Shown: positions 13,085 through 26,605, counted from the first letter of the stretch. The stretch is 64,000 nucleotides of DNA from Tanytarsus gracilentus (GCA_038502055.1 JAXRKN010000043.1:2294001-2358000), one strand, 5' to 3'. Numbers and translations are program-made. Notes: generated by a model from the sequence alone, not told the origin.

Positions 13085-15378
13085 GTTACTGATTTGTTTG
13101 ACAAGTAATCACAAGAATATTTTTTCATTCGTTGCAAAAATGACTGAATGTGTAAGTCCTGAAACAGCACAAGAAGTTTCGAATTATTTATAGAAATTGT
13201 TTTTAAATGATAAAATTGAACTAAGAAAAGTTCTAAGTCATCGAATAATTTCCCATTTTATTTCAGAATGTACTAAACTCTTTCAATTTATGTCGTCGAG
13301 CAGACTAATTTTTCTTAGCTGAAATTATTTTTTTGCTCTTATCTTAATATCTAAGTTTCAATTAGTTGTCAGCTTTAAACCGTCACAATTCACAAGTGTG
13401 CGATAAGCGCGAGTAATTTGTGACTGTTGTTATCATCAAAAAAAAGTAAGGCGCTCTATTATTGAGTTGATGATAATGAACTAAGATCTGTAGATTTTCT
13501 AGGGTAAACAAATAATTGTTTGTTATCGGATGCGTTTGACAAATGTCGAATGAGTAATTGAATAAGAATGTGAGTTGAATTACAAATTTTATTGGTGTTA
13601 AAATGAAATTAATTATTTTTGAAATAAATTTGACAAATTTTCAAAAAAAATCTTGTGGATGTGATTTATGTTTTGCCTTAATTTTTTTATTTTAATTAAA
13701 TATGAAAATTATAACAGAGAAGGAAAATTCACTTCGAAGACATGAACTCGTTGTCAAAAGATAAACCAACAAAAATAATTTAGCTATCAAAAAAATTAAC
13801 AAATAAAAAAATCTTTTTTAAGCTTTCGCAAATTTTCTGATTTCTTTTTAAGCATATTGAAGGTGTGTTTTGGTTTTTATTTTCAGAAATTCTTAAAGAT
13901 AACTTAAGTTAAGCATGGATTTGATTGTGATAAGAAAAAACGTGCCGATTTTTTATAAAATTATAATTAATTAGGGTAACACAAGGTTAACAAATTTTTT
14001 TTTAAAATTTTAAAAATACCTCATAAATTTTTTTAAGATTTCCAATTAAATATATTTTGCTAATTAACATTTGTTTATATTTTAAAAAATAATAATTTCT
14101 AATCATTTTATTTTCCATCATCACCTGCACTTCGTGTTGACCTTTCGTCAACTTTCTTATCAGTTCTTGCTCATTAAAAAAAGTAAATCTCGTATTTGCA
14201 ACGTAAATACCAAACAGTGCTTACCATTAATTGACTTTGTCGTACATACAAACAAAAATAAAAAGCACATGTGGAAATTGTGGAAGAAACAAGAGAGTTC
14301 TTGTCATCGCTAATAAAGTGAATCTGTGTGCGAGTTCCAACTCTCTCGCCGTGCTCTTTTTTATGGAGACGGCGACGCTCAATACTCGAAAAACTGATAG
14401 ATTTTATTTCAGTCGTACTTAAGTTGTCGATGAGTTTTAAAGTAAATTGAAAAGGAAAAAATATTTTTAAGTGAAATTAAGTTGTGCTGACTAATTAATT
14501 GATTAAAAATGTTTTAATGACAAAATTTTATAGAACTTAATTGGAAATAGTAAAATTTTTAATCGGTAAGAATTTTTTCACATTGAATCATTGAAAATAA
14601 TAAAATAATTAAATTGACACCAATTTGTTAATTAAAACTGAAAATATTAAAAAAATTTCCACTGCATTCACTCTTTAATGTTTACTAATCGAGTTAATTT
14701 AATTAAAATCGCTAATTCGCTGTTTCTAGATATAATTTTTTATTTATTTCACCACCATGCCATAAAACATTCATATCGCGTGCGGCCATCAAAGTGCCAA
14801 AATTAAATCTCTTTTGACATCAACAATAAATAACAAAAAAAAAATTGAATTGCGATAAGTCAAACCGGAATTGAAATAAATCCAATTATCAAAACAAATT
14901 CGTGTTAATTGATTGAATCTATTGATATTGCAAAATGCACACATTGCAGTCATGCAAATCCACTGAATTAGATTAAAAATATATTTTTTCTCTGCACACT
15001 ATCAATTTCATTTGATTGAGAGTGTGATGCTCAAAACGTGGCGAGAGAACCGCAGAGGGATTGTGGAGAAATTAGCGCAAACGTGATTTTTTTAAATATT
15101 ATAAATTTGGATTCAAAATTAAAATTTTAAATTAATCAAAATACTGATTTTTAATTTTTGAACGAAGCTTTTTTAAAACTTTTTAAAAATTTCACTTTCA
15201 ATCAAATTTTCTTCTTTCAATTTATTCACAGTTTGTTATGAAAAATTATTTGCATTTCCCTCCAAAAAATTCAATTTTATTGTGAAATTTCAATTATTCA
15301 AAAGCTTTCGATTTCCATTAGCACACAAAACTCAATAAATAATTCAAAATTTATATTTTCGACATTTTTAATTGCAGG
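13085..15378. other. Intergenic / 5' region of the GH31 gene
   Basis: No coding exon is supported here. The sequence is AT-rich. TTGCAG at 15373-15378, just before the first coding exon, reads as a splice acceptor, so the GH31 transcript probably has at least one upstream 5'UTR exon in this interval. I could not place that exon. Confidence 0.4.
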
Positions 15379-15411
15379 AAAGTGTTGTGAATGAAAAATT
15401 AGCGTTTAAAA

Positions 15412-18400
15412 ATGAACGACTCGAAGAGTTCAACGATGGTTGATATTCCATATGCAGATGATGACGAACAGCGTCATGTGATTGTCAATGGCAACTCGAA
15501 TTATGATGATAATGATTCTCTCGATCGATCGCCAAAACCCAAGCAGTCCATAAGCGAGAGAAAAGGTGCAAATTTGAAGATTTTTATTGATGGCGATGAC
15601 AGTGACAATGAATTTGAAAAGCGTGATAAGGCGGGACCATTAATTTCGGATATATGCAATCAACTCGAAGCGCCACCGGCCGGCGGTCTTCGTCGAAATT
15701 CATTTTCCATGCCGGCACTCAATGATATCGATCTCGATGCGCTTCGAGCTCTTCACATGAACGCGATGGAGGAAAATGAAGACGTTGATAAGAGCACAGA
15801 AATTCTGAATGAGATTACGGTGAGTTTGAAAATTTAACGGTTTTTACAAGTCAAAGTCTCACTTCCTCATCAAAATATTTACACACTCAATTTTCTTATC
15901 GATTAAAAACTCTTCAGCACATAATTTTGACACGCTTATTTTTACAAAGCGAAGAATGACAAAGTTTTGTCACGAAAAAGCTTTAAAAATGGAATAAAAA
16001 GAAGACTTTTGATAACTTATTGCGACACAACTTCTTTATCAGAGAAATATAAAAAAATAACAATGTCGCTGCTACTGGCGAGTAATAAAATTATTGACAG
16101 TGATTTTTTGAGTTTATCAAACATGTTTTTATTATTTGATATTCGAAGAAACATGAGATGGCAATTTGTAATTTAGGAAGCTAATTTAATTTAAAGTTTG
16201 ATGGAGTTCTTGGGAAAGAAAATTAATTTTCGATTGATTCTGAGAATTTTTTATCCTCTAGAGAAATTTAATCATGGGTTGAAGAGTTTTGAGATCCCTA
16301 AAAAAGGATTTTATAAATTTTTAACACCCTTCGAAGGTTATTTTTGGTACTAAGTTTTAAGTCCAATTAAATTAAAGAATTAAAAATATTTACAAGCTCA
16401 AGTTTTCATGAATTAACCTTTCTTTAATCCCTCTTGACGATTTTCACCAACCAATTAAATTTCAATCTAAAACCGTTCAATTTATTGATACAGAAATTGA
16501 CTTTTCAAGTGCAATTAATTACAGATTTATATGAAATCGTTATTTGCTCATTATCGTGAAGAGTGGTAGCAACTGATGGTTGTGGTTGAGATTCATATTT
16601 TTTGTCACTTTTTTATCAATTAAAAATTAATTAATTTTATGAATAAAAAATCCAACATAATTTTTTAAATTTATTCTAAACCATAAAAAGCAATTCTATT
16701 TTCAATCATTACAACATGAGTTTGACCCATCGTGAATATAATGAAAAATAATTTGATGATCACCAAAGGAACGTCAAACACCATTGAGTTCATTTGAAAA
16801 TATTTCGATTCCAAAATTTTGTTAATCATTGAAATTGTAATTATGTCAATTCCCAAACCGACGATGAAAATCGAGAGAAAAGTTGTGTTTCTTCTCATCA
16901 AGCCAAAGTATCCAAAAATACAGCAAATTATAACGATAACGTTTAATATTGTGATGCTCAAACTGTTCGACCAAAGCTCATGAATCACTGATTTTGCGTC
17001 ACTCTCTGATATTTCATAAAATCTTGCAAATTCTTCATAAACGTCTGCTTTAACTCGACACGTAAAGATGATGATAAGAATTTCCAATGCAATCGCATAA
17101 AATGTCTCAAGGATAATCGACACCAAAGTTGCAATCGCCAAATTATCGTTTGTCCATTCAAAGAAAAAACAACGCATGACTTTAAAATTTGTTTAAAATA
17201 AATTACAAATGTTACTTTGATGAATTTATGAAAACTTATCGAAACCCAATAAAAATCTTATAACTGCTTGATTGAGTTTAAAATTTACCGCTCAACTCCA
17301 TGCTGCATAACGTCAAGGCGAACATTTTTCCTCTCCTTTGTTTCACTTTTCAAACTATTTAAAAAATTTTTCCTTTGACACAAACGAAGAAATGAAAAGT
17401 TTGACTCTCCACGTGCTCGATGATGATAACAAAAAAGTTTTAAATCACATGAAAATTTTTAACCAAATTAATTTCTTGCAAACCTTAAATTGACCAATTA
17501 TTAGAAAATTGTTCTCGGCAGTAATTTTTTTGCTGCTCCGCATACACATTCAGAATGTCTATAGACACAGTCACAAGTTTTTTCATCATGAGCAAATAAT
17601 TAGAGTCACAATGATAATTGAATTAAACTAAAAAAGGTCTTCCAAAAGTGCGATCATGAGCCAGTTGCAGTTCACCATTCGATCGAGATAGAAATAGAAA
17701 AAGTTCAGAACGTGCAAATTAATTATGGCCACGGCGAGGTTCTGCTGAAGATTTAAGTGTGATTAAAAATGATTTTTTATCAATGATAAGAAAAGTGTAG
17801 AAAAAATTTCAGTGAATCAATTTTGAAATAGACACAAAAAAACTGAACACGAAAATTAGTCAGTCATGCCGAGTGAACGGAACTTATATAGAACACAAAA
17901 TTATCAAAATTATGTAAACAGCTATCAAAAGGGAAATTTAGTGAAGAGCATCAGTGACGCTAACGCAAAAGGGTTTAAGAAAATCGATGACGATGAGGAA
18001 TCAATTAATTCAGTTGCCGAAAGCATGAATAATTACCTCGACGTGAAAGTGCGTATCTGAATTTCTGAGAATAAATATTCAGACTATGATAGCAAATATT
18101 AAAAGTTTAACAGTTTGAGGAAATTGATTTAGGGAAATTTATTTAAACTCTTGAGGTTCAATAAGTTTTTGAGGGCTTCAAGGTAAAAGAGATAATTACT
18201 AGAGTTTTAAACTCGTGCACGATGGAATAAATTATGACAGAAATTTATTTTTTAAAAATAACTTTGTGAGATAATTTTGTGTAGTTTTAATTTAAATATT
18301 ACTTAAAATTAGTGCTGTTTTAAAATTAAGATCAAAATTACAATTAAAAAAAATTAAGTCACGAATTTTATAAATAAATTCCTAGAATTGCTAAGATTTA

Positions 18401-21400
18401 TCGATGTTAGTTTTTAAAAATTAATGAATAAACTAAAAACAATAAAAAATATGACAGAACCCAATAATTACTGTCATTTTCTTTAAAATATTGCTTAAAG
18501 TAATTCTTATATTTATTTTTTGAAGCACGTGCTTACAAAAATTCATTCTACTTCAAAATAAAAATATTTTTTGCTTTATTTTATTTTAAAACTCTGTGAA
18601 TCATTTCCAACCCTTTCCTCGCGTTCGAGATTAAAAATTAAAATTGACGGGAACTTCTTTCTTTCCTGATAACAAACGCGACGTTAAAATTAGCGAAATG
18701 GATTTTTTATGTTTTTATTTTCACTCACATCAATCTCTAATTCATTTTTTTTTCTATTTTAGGTGCTTGACGATGGAGCATCATCGATGGCGTGTAGCAT
18801 CGCTGAGCCAGAAGATGAGAAAGAATCGTCACCGAAAGAATCTTCAAAAGATGATAGTGAAAGTGATACAGAAATGCCAATTTTGTAAGTTTTATTTACG
18901 ACTTTATGATCGACACCTTAATATTTTCGTTGACTTGTGAAATCTCACCTCCATTATCGATTGCTAATTGATCATGTTATCGTTATGTATTTTTTTGGTA
19001 TATTTTCCTCTCTCGGCTCGCTCACGAGAGCCAATCGATAAAGCCAAGACCGCATATTCGAAAATCATCGTTCAGTTTGTGGCAATCGATCGATCGAGTG
19101 AGAGTTCACTAAAAAAAGAATTTTGCGGAGGATGGAAAATATAAATGGATATCGTGAACCAGACACGAGTGATGATGAGTCGAGTGTGGAAAGCCAAAGC
19201 AGCATTGGGTTGAGTGGAAAATATTAATTTAATTAAATTAGAGCGGGATGAATTTGTTGGATGCAGAAATATTTGGATCAATTTTCAAGTCGGAAATTAT
19301 TATTATAAAATGTGAAAAATTTTAATTTTTGAGATTTTGAATTTTTCCAAATTTTAAAAAATTAAAAATAATTCTTAAAAAATTCAAAAAACTCCCTGAT
19401 AAGTTTTTTTTGACGGCAGACACATGACATAATTCTGTGTATGTATAATCAAAACAATCATCAGCTACATGCTGTCTTTTTTGCTACATGCAACTACGAC
19501 ACATGACAATGACGACTACAAATCCGACTTGACACATTAGAAAAAAACTTCACTCATTTTACACACAATCAGTCGTAGACATTTTATCGTCACACAAAGA
19601 TTACGTCGGACGAGTCAGTGCAGTTTGCATTTTAAAATTAATTAAACCGCAAAAACTTTTGTGGATATATCTCTCTCGCAGGTACACACAGAAGTTGATT
19701 AGTTTTGCTAATTAGAAAAAACTGTTTTGCGGCAATGCGTCATAAAAGACTTTTTTACTCGCTCTTGTGATAATGAAAATTGTTTTTTGAGTAAATATTT
19801 ATGTGTGAATTATTAGTTCATTGATAACGCAGTAGAAAATATATAAAATAACTTTTTATTATATCCACGCTATGTAGGCGGTAGTCGATGTGATAAATCA
19901 AGGTGTAGAAATTTTAAAAATTATGAAAAATCATTTTTAAAATTATTTTCTGTGCAATTTCTGTAAATTAAATTATTTTCTCGTTGACCGACTGACAAGC
20001 AATTCAATATGAAGCAATAAAGCAGTAAATGTGACGACGGAAGTTAATCATTTCTGAGAATGCGAGGCTGTGAGGCAAACACAACGGTGTGCTAAGCCGT
20101 CACACACATTCTCTCATGCGCTCTCTCACATCTCATAGTGATATTAACTTTAATTAATAATTCACGATTCACAGAGCAGAAAAAAAGTCGAGAGAGAGAA
20201 AATTGAAAGTGGAATTATTTATGAAGAAAGCAAAAATCGAGTAAAAGACGTCAGCTTGAGAATCTACCCAGTAACTTTATAGTTTTCATATCTGAATAGA
20301 TGAAAATAATAATTTATGACTCATGAATGGAATGGGGAAAATTTTCTTTGATCTAGTGAGAGAACTTTTAAAGTCGATTTTACGATCGATAAAAATTTAG
20401 TGGCTTTTGCGGTTGAGAAAAAAGCTTTTGGTATATTAGTAAAAATTTAAAAATAAACTTTAAAAATTTAAAAATAATTTTTTTTAATATTTCATGAATT
20501 TTTTTATTAAAAAATATTATCTATCAACTTTTAGTTCTTGAGGGTTCAAAAAACCTTTAAAATTTTTATGCAGATCCCATTGATGAATGTTGATAGAAAT
20601 CCTCTCATTTTTACGATGCTTTTCTGCATCTATTGAATAAAGTCAGTAAATTTTTGTAGTAAATTTTGGTCACAAATTTATCTTTCACAAAATCATAATC
20701 AGGTCATTGAATGCCATAAACTGATAACATTTTTTCCTTCTAGTATGATTGATTCAACATATGCACTTTATTTAATTCAAGTGTGGGTGTTTTGACACTA
20801 TGAAAAACAATCGATTGGATATTAATAAAATTTTCAAAAAAATCCACAAAATTAATGACTTTTTTAAATTTTGAGAAAAAAATATCAAAAATTTGATTTG
20901 ACTTTAAACATTTAAAAAATGTTAAAACCTTCTAAAAAATTAAAAAATCAAGTTTCCACACCTTGATTTATTTTGCATTAATTAATATTAATTTTAAATT
21001 ATCCTTCAAGCACTTGTCACCACTCTAATCCTCAAGTAATAATCTACAAGTCACTTCGTCAAGCAATTTTAAATTAGCAACTTTTTCCCTACGTCATATC
21101 GCACTAATTTACATCCACTTCCATTCTCATTCTTTAATCTCATTTTTTTATTTCTCTCTCACACAGATCGCGATCAAAATTTCGCACAAAACGTCGTGCC
21201 TCAATAGCTCCGTTGCCTGCCATTCGTCTCAACGATAAAGAAATCATGGCCAATTCAGAGTACGATACTCAGAGTGTAATAAGCGGTCGCTCAGTAACGA
21301 GCGTCAGTTCGCTAGCTTCGCTGTTGAAGGAAAAAGTTCAGGTAGTGACTCGAGATTTACAATTGAAATTAATTCAACTAATTTATTTTCTCTCTCTCAG

Positions 21401-24304
21401 TCAATTCCAGCCATGATTCGCAAACGAAAGAAGCCAAAGGATTACAAAATTCGCATCTTTACCGGAATTTTATTCCTCATCATAGTCTTTTTAGTAAGCA
21501 TCGCAAAACATCCCGACCATGAGCGCCATATGTACAAGTCTCATGTGTGAATTGTTGTATTAATCGAAAATTAGTGTCGATGTAAATTAAATCAGTGAAT
21601 CTCAGTGTTAATTAGCTTGATCTTGATTCGTGCCACAGATGGTCATTTAATGTTGTGAAAAATGTGTTGATTAAGTTTAAGATTTTGAAAGTTTTAACTT
21701 CAATTGCAATTCTAAAAGTTACTCAAGGGTCGAGACGCTCGTTTTTAAATTCAGATAAATTTTGTTTAATTTAAATTGATAAAAATCTTAATTTTATTTA
21801 AAACTTTTTTGTGAAATTTTATTGAAACAGAGTGTTCCACCCCTTGGATATTAAATTGTCACATCTTCAAAAATTGTCTTCGTTTTTTCATTAAAAATGT
21901 TTCAAAATTGCTTCAAAAATCATAAAATAAAAAATTGCAAAAAAATTAAATTTATAAATTTTTTTGAATGACTTAAAAAATATTTAAAACTCGTTTGCAA
22001 AACAACAAAAATTCTTCGCCACTCTCTCATAAAATTCGCTTATCTAATTTATCAATTGAGATAAAAATCTTGTCTCTCATTGCAGGTTGGATATGCATAC
22101 ATAATGTATAATCACAAAATCATGTCGAAGATGTATTTTGAACATTTAAAATTCGACAGTGTCAAGCGACTGCTGCATGTGTCGAATGAGAAGGGTGTTG
22201 AGGTGCTAAGTGGAAGCTTAGCAATTTCTATGAGCATTCCGAAAGCGTACGCGTGTGAACACAAAGAAAATGAGGAGTGCTGGGAGTGGTCGAAAACAGC
22301 TAAACTTCACTTGAGCCTCGATAATAAATTAAAGGGAAATGCAGGCCAGGAGTTTCAAACGGCTCGTTGCTATAATTTCCATTGGGAATCGTTGAGCGAA
22401 AATTTCCATCCGACTGATTGCTTCAAAATTGGCGAAGATCGAGGAAAATGGTTTGGCGGTGGATTGTTAAAGAACTCAAGTTGGCAATTGGAAGAATCGA
22501 AATTTAATTTTACGCCTTTCATCACCGGCGACATTCGATATCATCAGTTTGGAAATGCGATGAGAAGATACTTCATTAATTCACTAGGCGTTGCAATTCA
22601 TGTTGATGATAAAACTCCGTTGCATATCGCAATTAATGGAAGTCAAGCTGGTGAGAATTTTGGATTTATTTAAATTTACACAAAATTCATGAAATTTCCC
22701 TAAATTAAATAAAATTCCATTCCTTTTTTTGTAATTGCCTATCTCTGAATTTATTTAGAAAATTTTAAAATTTTAAATTATTTTTAGATCAATTCTGCAT
22801 CAAAGCTCAATACGACAATTTCGCGTATGTTTCGCGTCAAACGCCACTGGCTGAATTAAAATACACAATTTGCACGGCGTCCAACATCAAAGTCCTCCAT
22901 CATAATCTCACACAAAAGAACCTCTGGGATGGACTGAAGCAGCAGGACATGAATGTAATTAAAACCATGTTCGATGAGCCCGTTTGGGAGATGTCCGGCA
23001 ACTTGAGTGATGTTTCAATTTCAAATTTCACCGATTCCATCATTGCACTCGGCTACTTTAGACTCGGTCATGTGTTGATAAGTGAAGAGTGGCAGCATCA
23101 TGTTGGCGATTTTGAGATGGATGAGGAGAGATTTAGTCAACTCGAGGATATCATCACGGTGATGCATAGGAGAGGCTTTAGAATTTCACTCACAATTCAG
23201 CCGTTCGTGTCGACCGAGAGCAAAACTTTCGCTGAGCTGGTGCAGAGAAAGCTTTTGGTGTTTGAGAGATCCACTGACAGGACGATTCCGGCATTGACGA
23301 AATTTAAAAATTCAAAGAGTGTGGGAGTGCTCGATCCAACTAACGCTGAAACAATTCCATGGCTGCTCAAAAAGCTCGAAAAAATTAGCAAAAAATATCA
23401 AATTGACTCGTTTTATGTCGAGACCGGAACTGCGATGGACATGCCAAAGTTTTATGACTGCAATGAGCCAATCTTGAATCCCGATCGATACAAGACAATT
23501 TTGGTGGAAAGCATGGCTGAAGTGTTGAGTATTCTTGGAGTTTCGAGTGCAATTGAAGTGCCTCGACCACCGGCATTCCTAAGTCTACCTCAAGTGCCAT
23601 CAAATTGGGATGGTTTGCAGGTGAGAAAAATTCAAAAAATATTAACAAAATTTAATTGAATTTTTTAGACAGTTTTCAAGTCCGCACTTCAGTATGGCAT
23701 CGCTGGTTATCCTTTCATACTCCCCGGCCCTGTCGGAGGTGATTTTATTGAAGGGCAAGAAATGACACTTTCAAGTGAAAATGTTCCACTTCCGGAAAAA
23801 GAACTTTACATTCGTTGGCTTCAACTCGTTTCCTTCCTCCCGGTTCTACGCTTTAAACACCTTCCATCGGAATATCGTGATGAAAAGTTAACAAAGATGG
23901 TAATGAAGTTGTCGGATGAGCGCCAAAAGCAGTTAAAGAAAGTCTTTGAGAATTATTTTAATGACGCAATGTCTGAGGGACTTCCGCTCGTGAGACCATT
24001 GTGGATGTTAGATCCGTCAGATGCAGCATGTCTCGATGTATTTGATGAGTTTTCAATTGGTGAACAAATAATTGTTGCGCCAATTTTAAAGAGAAATCAA
24101 ACAATGAGAGAAGGTAAATTTTTTAATTGTTCACTTTAATAAATCTTAAATTTTAATTTTTAATTAGTTTATCTTCCACACGGCGTTTGGAAAGACGGAA
24201 TTGATGGCTCATTGCGTAAAGGAAGCCGATGGATTCACAATTATAAAGTTGCCGAACACGAAATTGCGTATTTCGTTCGAATGCCTGACAATACCCGATT
24301 CTAA
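15412..24304 (+). CDS. GH31-family type II membrane protein, MYORG/NET37-like
   Basis: Exons of the longest form: 15412-15819, 18763-18884, 21167-21341, 21401-21493, 22086-22650, 22788-23620, 23669-24113, 24168-24304; 925 residues. An acidic, Ser-rich cytoplasmic part (1-235) leads to a basic stretch (RKRKKPKDYK), then one membrane segment (about 252-273), and then a large lumenal domain. The lumenal part matches the KIAA1161/MYORG branch of glycoside hydrolase family 31: GYPFILPGPVGG, ELYIRWLQLVSFLPVLRF, GLPLVRPLWML, FSIGEQIIVAPIL and a C-terminal VYLPHGVW...IAYFVRMP. Family members are alpha-glycosidases of the ER/secretory pathway. Here the segment expected to carry the nucleophile aspartate reads F-Y-V-E-T-G (Glu666 in the Asp position), so activity is doubtful. 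Alternative first exons are listed separately. AATAAA lies at 24475-24480. Confidence 0.87.
16671..17177 (-). CDS. Small four-pass membrane protein nested in GH31 intron
   Basis: This is a single open frame of 168 residues from ATG at 17177. It starts MRCFFFEW and has four hydrophobic segments at roughly residues 12-38, 72-92, 97-118 and 132-155. A short hydrophilic, acidic loop (about 42-68) separates segments 1 and 2. The layout resembles small insect four-transmembrane proteins, including the array at 49264-51539, which also begins with M-C and has four segments, but no clear motif is shared. It is intronless and lies antisense in the first intron of the GH31 gene, between two of that gene's alternative first exons. 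The function is unknown. Confidence 0.65.
   Translation of the reverse strand: MRCFFFEWTNDNLAIATLVSIILETFYAIALEILIIIFTCRVKADVYEEFARFYEISESDAKSVIHELWSNSLSITILNVIVIICCIFGYFGLMRRNTTFLSIFIVGLGIDIITISMINKILESKYFQMNSMVFDVPLVIIKLFFIIFTMGQTHVVMIENRIAFYGLE
17866..18048 (+). CDS. Alternative first coding exon (form B) of GH31-like gene
   Basis: ATG at 17866 opens 61 codons beginning MPSERNLYRTQNYQNY and ending at a GTGCGT donor in phase 0. That fits the acceptor at 18763 exactly. The composition (acidic, Ser/Asn-rich, ending N-Y-L-D-V-K) resembles the cytoplasmic tail in the first form. The spliced total is 2553 nt, or 850 residues. It implies a second promoter downstream of the nested antisense gene. 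Confidence 0.65.
19132..19208 (+). CDS. Possible third alternative first exon of GH31-like gene
   Basis: ATG at 19132 gives 25 codons (MENINGYREPDTSDDESSVE, then SQSSI) plus two bases. It ends at a weak donor, GTTGAG. Phase 2 matches the acceptor at 21167, so splicing would yield 774 residues while skipping exon 18763-18884. The acidic, Ser-rich content is like the other N-termini. The donor is poor, so this is tentative. Confidence 0.4.
21724..21846. mobile_element. MITE-like element in GH31 intron
   Basis: The left end CAAGGGTCGAGACGCTC and right end GAGTGTTCCACCCCTTG form an imperfect inverted repeat around a 90 bp AT-rich core. It lies in the intron between the membrane-segment exon and the first lumenal exon. 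The termini match those of the element at 10973-11134. Confidence 0.45.
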
Positions 24305-24911
24305 ATTTATCAGTGACAAAATTTACCGATGTGCCAGTATTTTCGCACAAATTAACCCCAAAATTAAAAAGACAAGTGCGAATAATTTTCCACTAATTAT
24401 TTTAAATAATTTTATTCGACGATAATTGTTATGTAAATTATTATCATAAATTTTTGTAGTGATATTAAACAAACAATAAATTTACTATTTAATGAGAAAA
24501 ATTGTTGTAAAATTTTGGCTGTTGTGGAAATAATTTTGGGCGAATATTTTTTGTGTAAAATTTCCACTCTAAATGGGATGCAAGAGAAAAAGTTTAGTTT
24601 GAATTTTCATGCATTGGATATTCAAAGAAATGAGCAGTTATTTATTTAAATTTAAGGGGCAGCTCACTCGAGTGAAAATTTCTTTGTTTACATTTTACTT
24701 CAAAGTTTAAATTCTAATTTGCTATTTAATTAAGTTTAATTAAATAGTTTTAAAAAAAAATTAGTTCAAACCCTCTCAAAATCATAAGCTTTTAGTGAAA
24801 TCCCATTAAAGTTGCTAATCTTCATTTCATTTCCATCCCTCTCGCCAATAACTCACACAAAGTATCCACACGCATTCTCATTAAAAAACATTTCCACAGT
24901 AAATTCACCCA

Positions 24912-26605
24912 TTAATTTCCCAAATAAACGCCTCCATTATCGTTCGCTCGTACGGCCAAAATACTTTTGGCAGCGACTCCCCCGCGACCATCGCCAAACA
25001 TCGCTTGTTCATTGTTTGCATAATGATGCTGCTGCTGGGAGTCTTTCGCTCGACATAATTTACAAAATTTATTGAACCAGTTTCGCATACGTGCCGTAAA
25101 TCGAATGGTCTCGCTGAGAAAAGTGTACAGAAATGGATTGAGCATCGAATTTAGAATGCCGGCAAGACTAAAGCTATAACTGATGAGCCAGCCGTTTCGT
25201 GTCGGTGCAATTTCAAAGCTGAGCTTGTAGAGAAGCCAAATCCAATTTGGCAAGCGAAACATGATAAATACGCACATGAGCACCAAAATGACTTTGAACA
25301 TTCGCATCTGTCGTCGTTGCCGCTCGTTACAGCGATTATCGTTATGCGCTGACTGCGGAATGACCGAGTGAATTGGCTGCTGTGTAATAGTCGAAATTGT
25401 CGAGTCCTTGCTCGAGTTGTTGTTGCGAAGACTCGTCGAATTCGTGTCATTTGTCGATTTCCCGCCGACTTCCGTCGTTGATGAGTCCTCATTGATCTTT
25501 TTGTGCTTGCGTGGTCTGCCACCGGGCATCTTTCGACGCTTCCATATTTCACGTGAAATGAGACCATTGAAGCAAATGAATGTGACAAAGAGTGGAAGAA
25601 ATATGAAGGTGAAAATTATGCTGAAATAGTAGAGTTGTTCTTCCTGTGAAGTTTTAAAAAGTTTACAAGGGGCACAAAACTGAGGTTTAATTAAAAATAC
25701 CTTGTCAGTTGTAATAAAGCAATACTGTGCCAAATACATATCGTCCTCTTTCTCCGGTACAACAAAAACCTTCATTGTTTCGTAGCTAAAAATCATCGGA
25801 CTGCTGATTCCGCAACTAATTGACCAAATCAAGAAAAATCCCGTCACGCAAAAAATCCAATTTGGATGCCATTGTCCTTTTCTCTTATTAAACACCGCCA
25901 TATAGCGATCAAAGGCAATCGTGACTAACGAAAAGCTTCCACTGAGCAGCGATGCGGTTTGAAAGAATGGAATCAAGAAGCATCCGTAAGAGCCAAAGTA
26001 CTGGAAATAAATTTGCATGACTTGAATGATAAATTTATCATAATTACACTCTTACCCATAATGCTGATACATTAAAGATGAGCTTGGAGATGGAAGTCAT
26101 ACCGACAGTTGTCGCATAAATCAAATCACTCAACGCCAAGGAGAGGAGGCAAGTCTTGAAAAGCAACCGCTGTTGCTTCCTTTAATGAGGTGAATTATAG
26201 AGGTTAGATGTGATTTATATAAGTAATTTTTTTATGAGCATAATCCTGAGTTTTATCCCCTCGAAAAAAAATAAAAGTGACCTTCAAATAACCTTCAAGT
26301 GTCCTTTTCTCTTTTTAAATAATTCTAAACACTTTTTATCTTCTCAGAACTCCATATCGACTCATCACATTTAAACTCTACCTTGTCGCCACCACATAGA
26401 GTGTCAGTAAATTTCCGACTACCGCAACAAATATGACGAAACAAAAGAGCGACAAAAATGCAATTCGTTCGCTATTGTAAAGCTGTGTGTGCATTTTGTA
26501 CTCCCAAACTGTCCAGTAATGTGGTTCCTCTTTAGCATGCTGTTGGCGCGATTTTAACTCGATAAATTCACCATTATGGACACTCAAAAGCGATAAATAA
26601 GGCAT
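24912..26605 (-). CDS. Class A peptide-type GPCR, paralog 1
   Basis: Four exons on the minus strand: 26605-26382, 26179-26056, 26000-25701, 25643-24912; 459 residues. Seven membrane segments are visible. Class A marks are the TM3 cysteine (Cys123), D-R-Y (147-149) followed by MAV, a second Cys in the second extracellular loop (QYCF), and NPFLY in TM7. TM6 reads F-I-M-F-R-L-P, so the usual toggle tryptophan is Arg346. Intracellular loop 3 is long (about 85 residues), Ser/Thr/Asn-rich and basic. No signal peptide is seen; the N-terminus carries a hydrophilic stretch. The intron positions equal those of the divergent paralog at 27947-29352, which helped fix the third-exon acceptor. The ligand is not known. 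It resembles insect orphan neuropeptide receptors. Confidence 0.85.

Noticed and set aside
19889..20964. CAAGGTGTAGAAATTTT ... CCACACCTTG as one large inverted-repeat element
   Set aside because: The two ends are over 1 kb apart with weak pairing, and nothing else links them; more likely two single ends of the short palindromic family.
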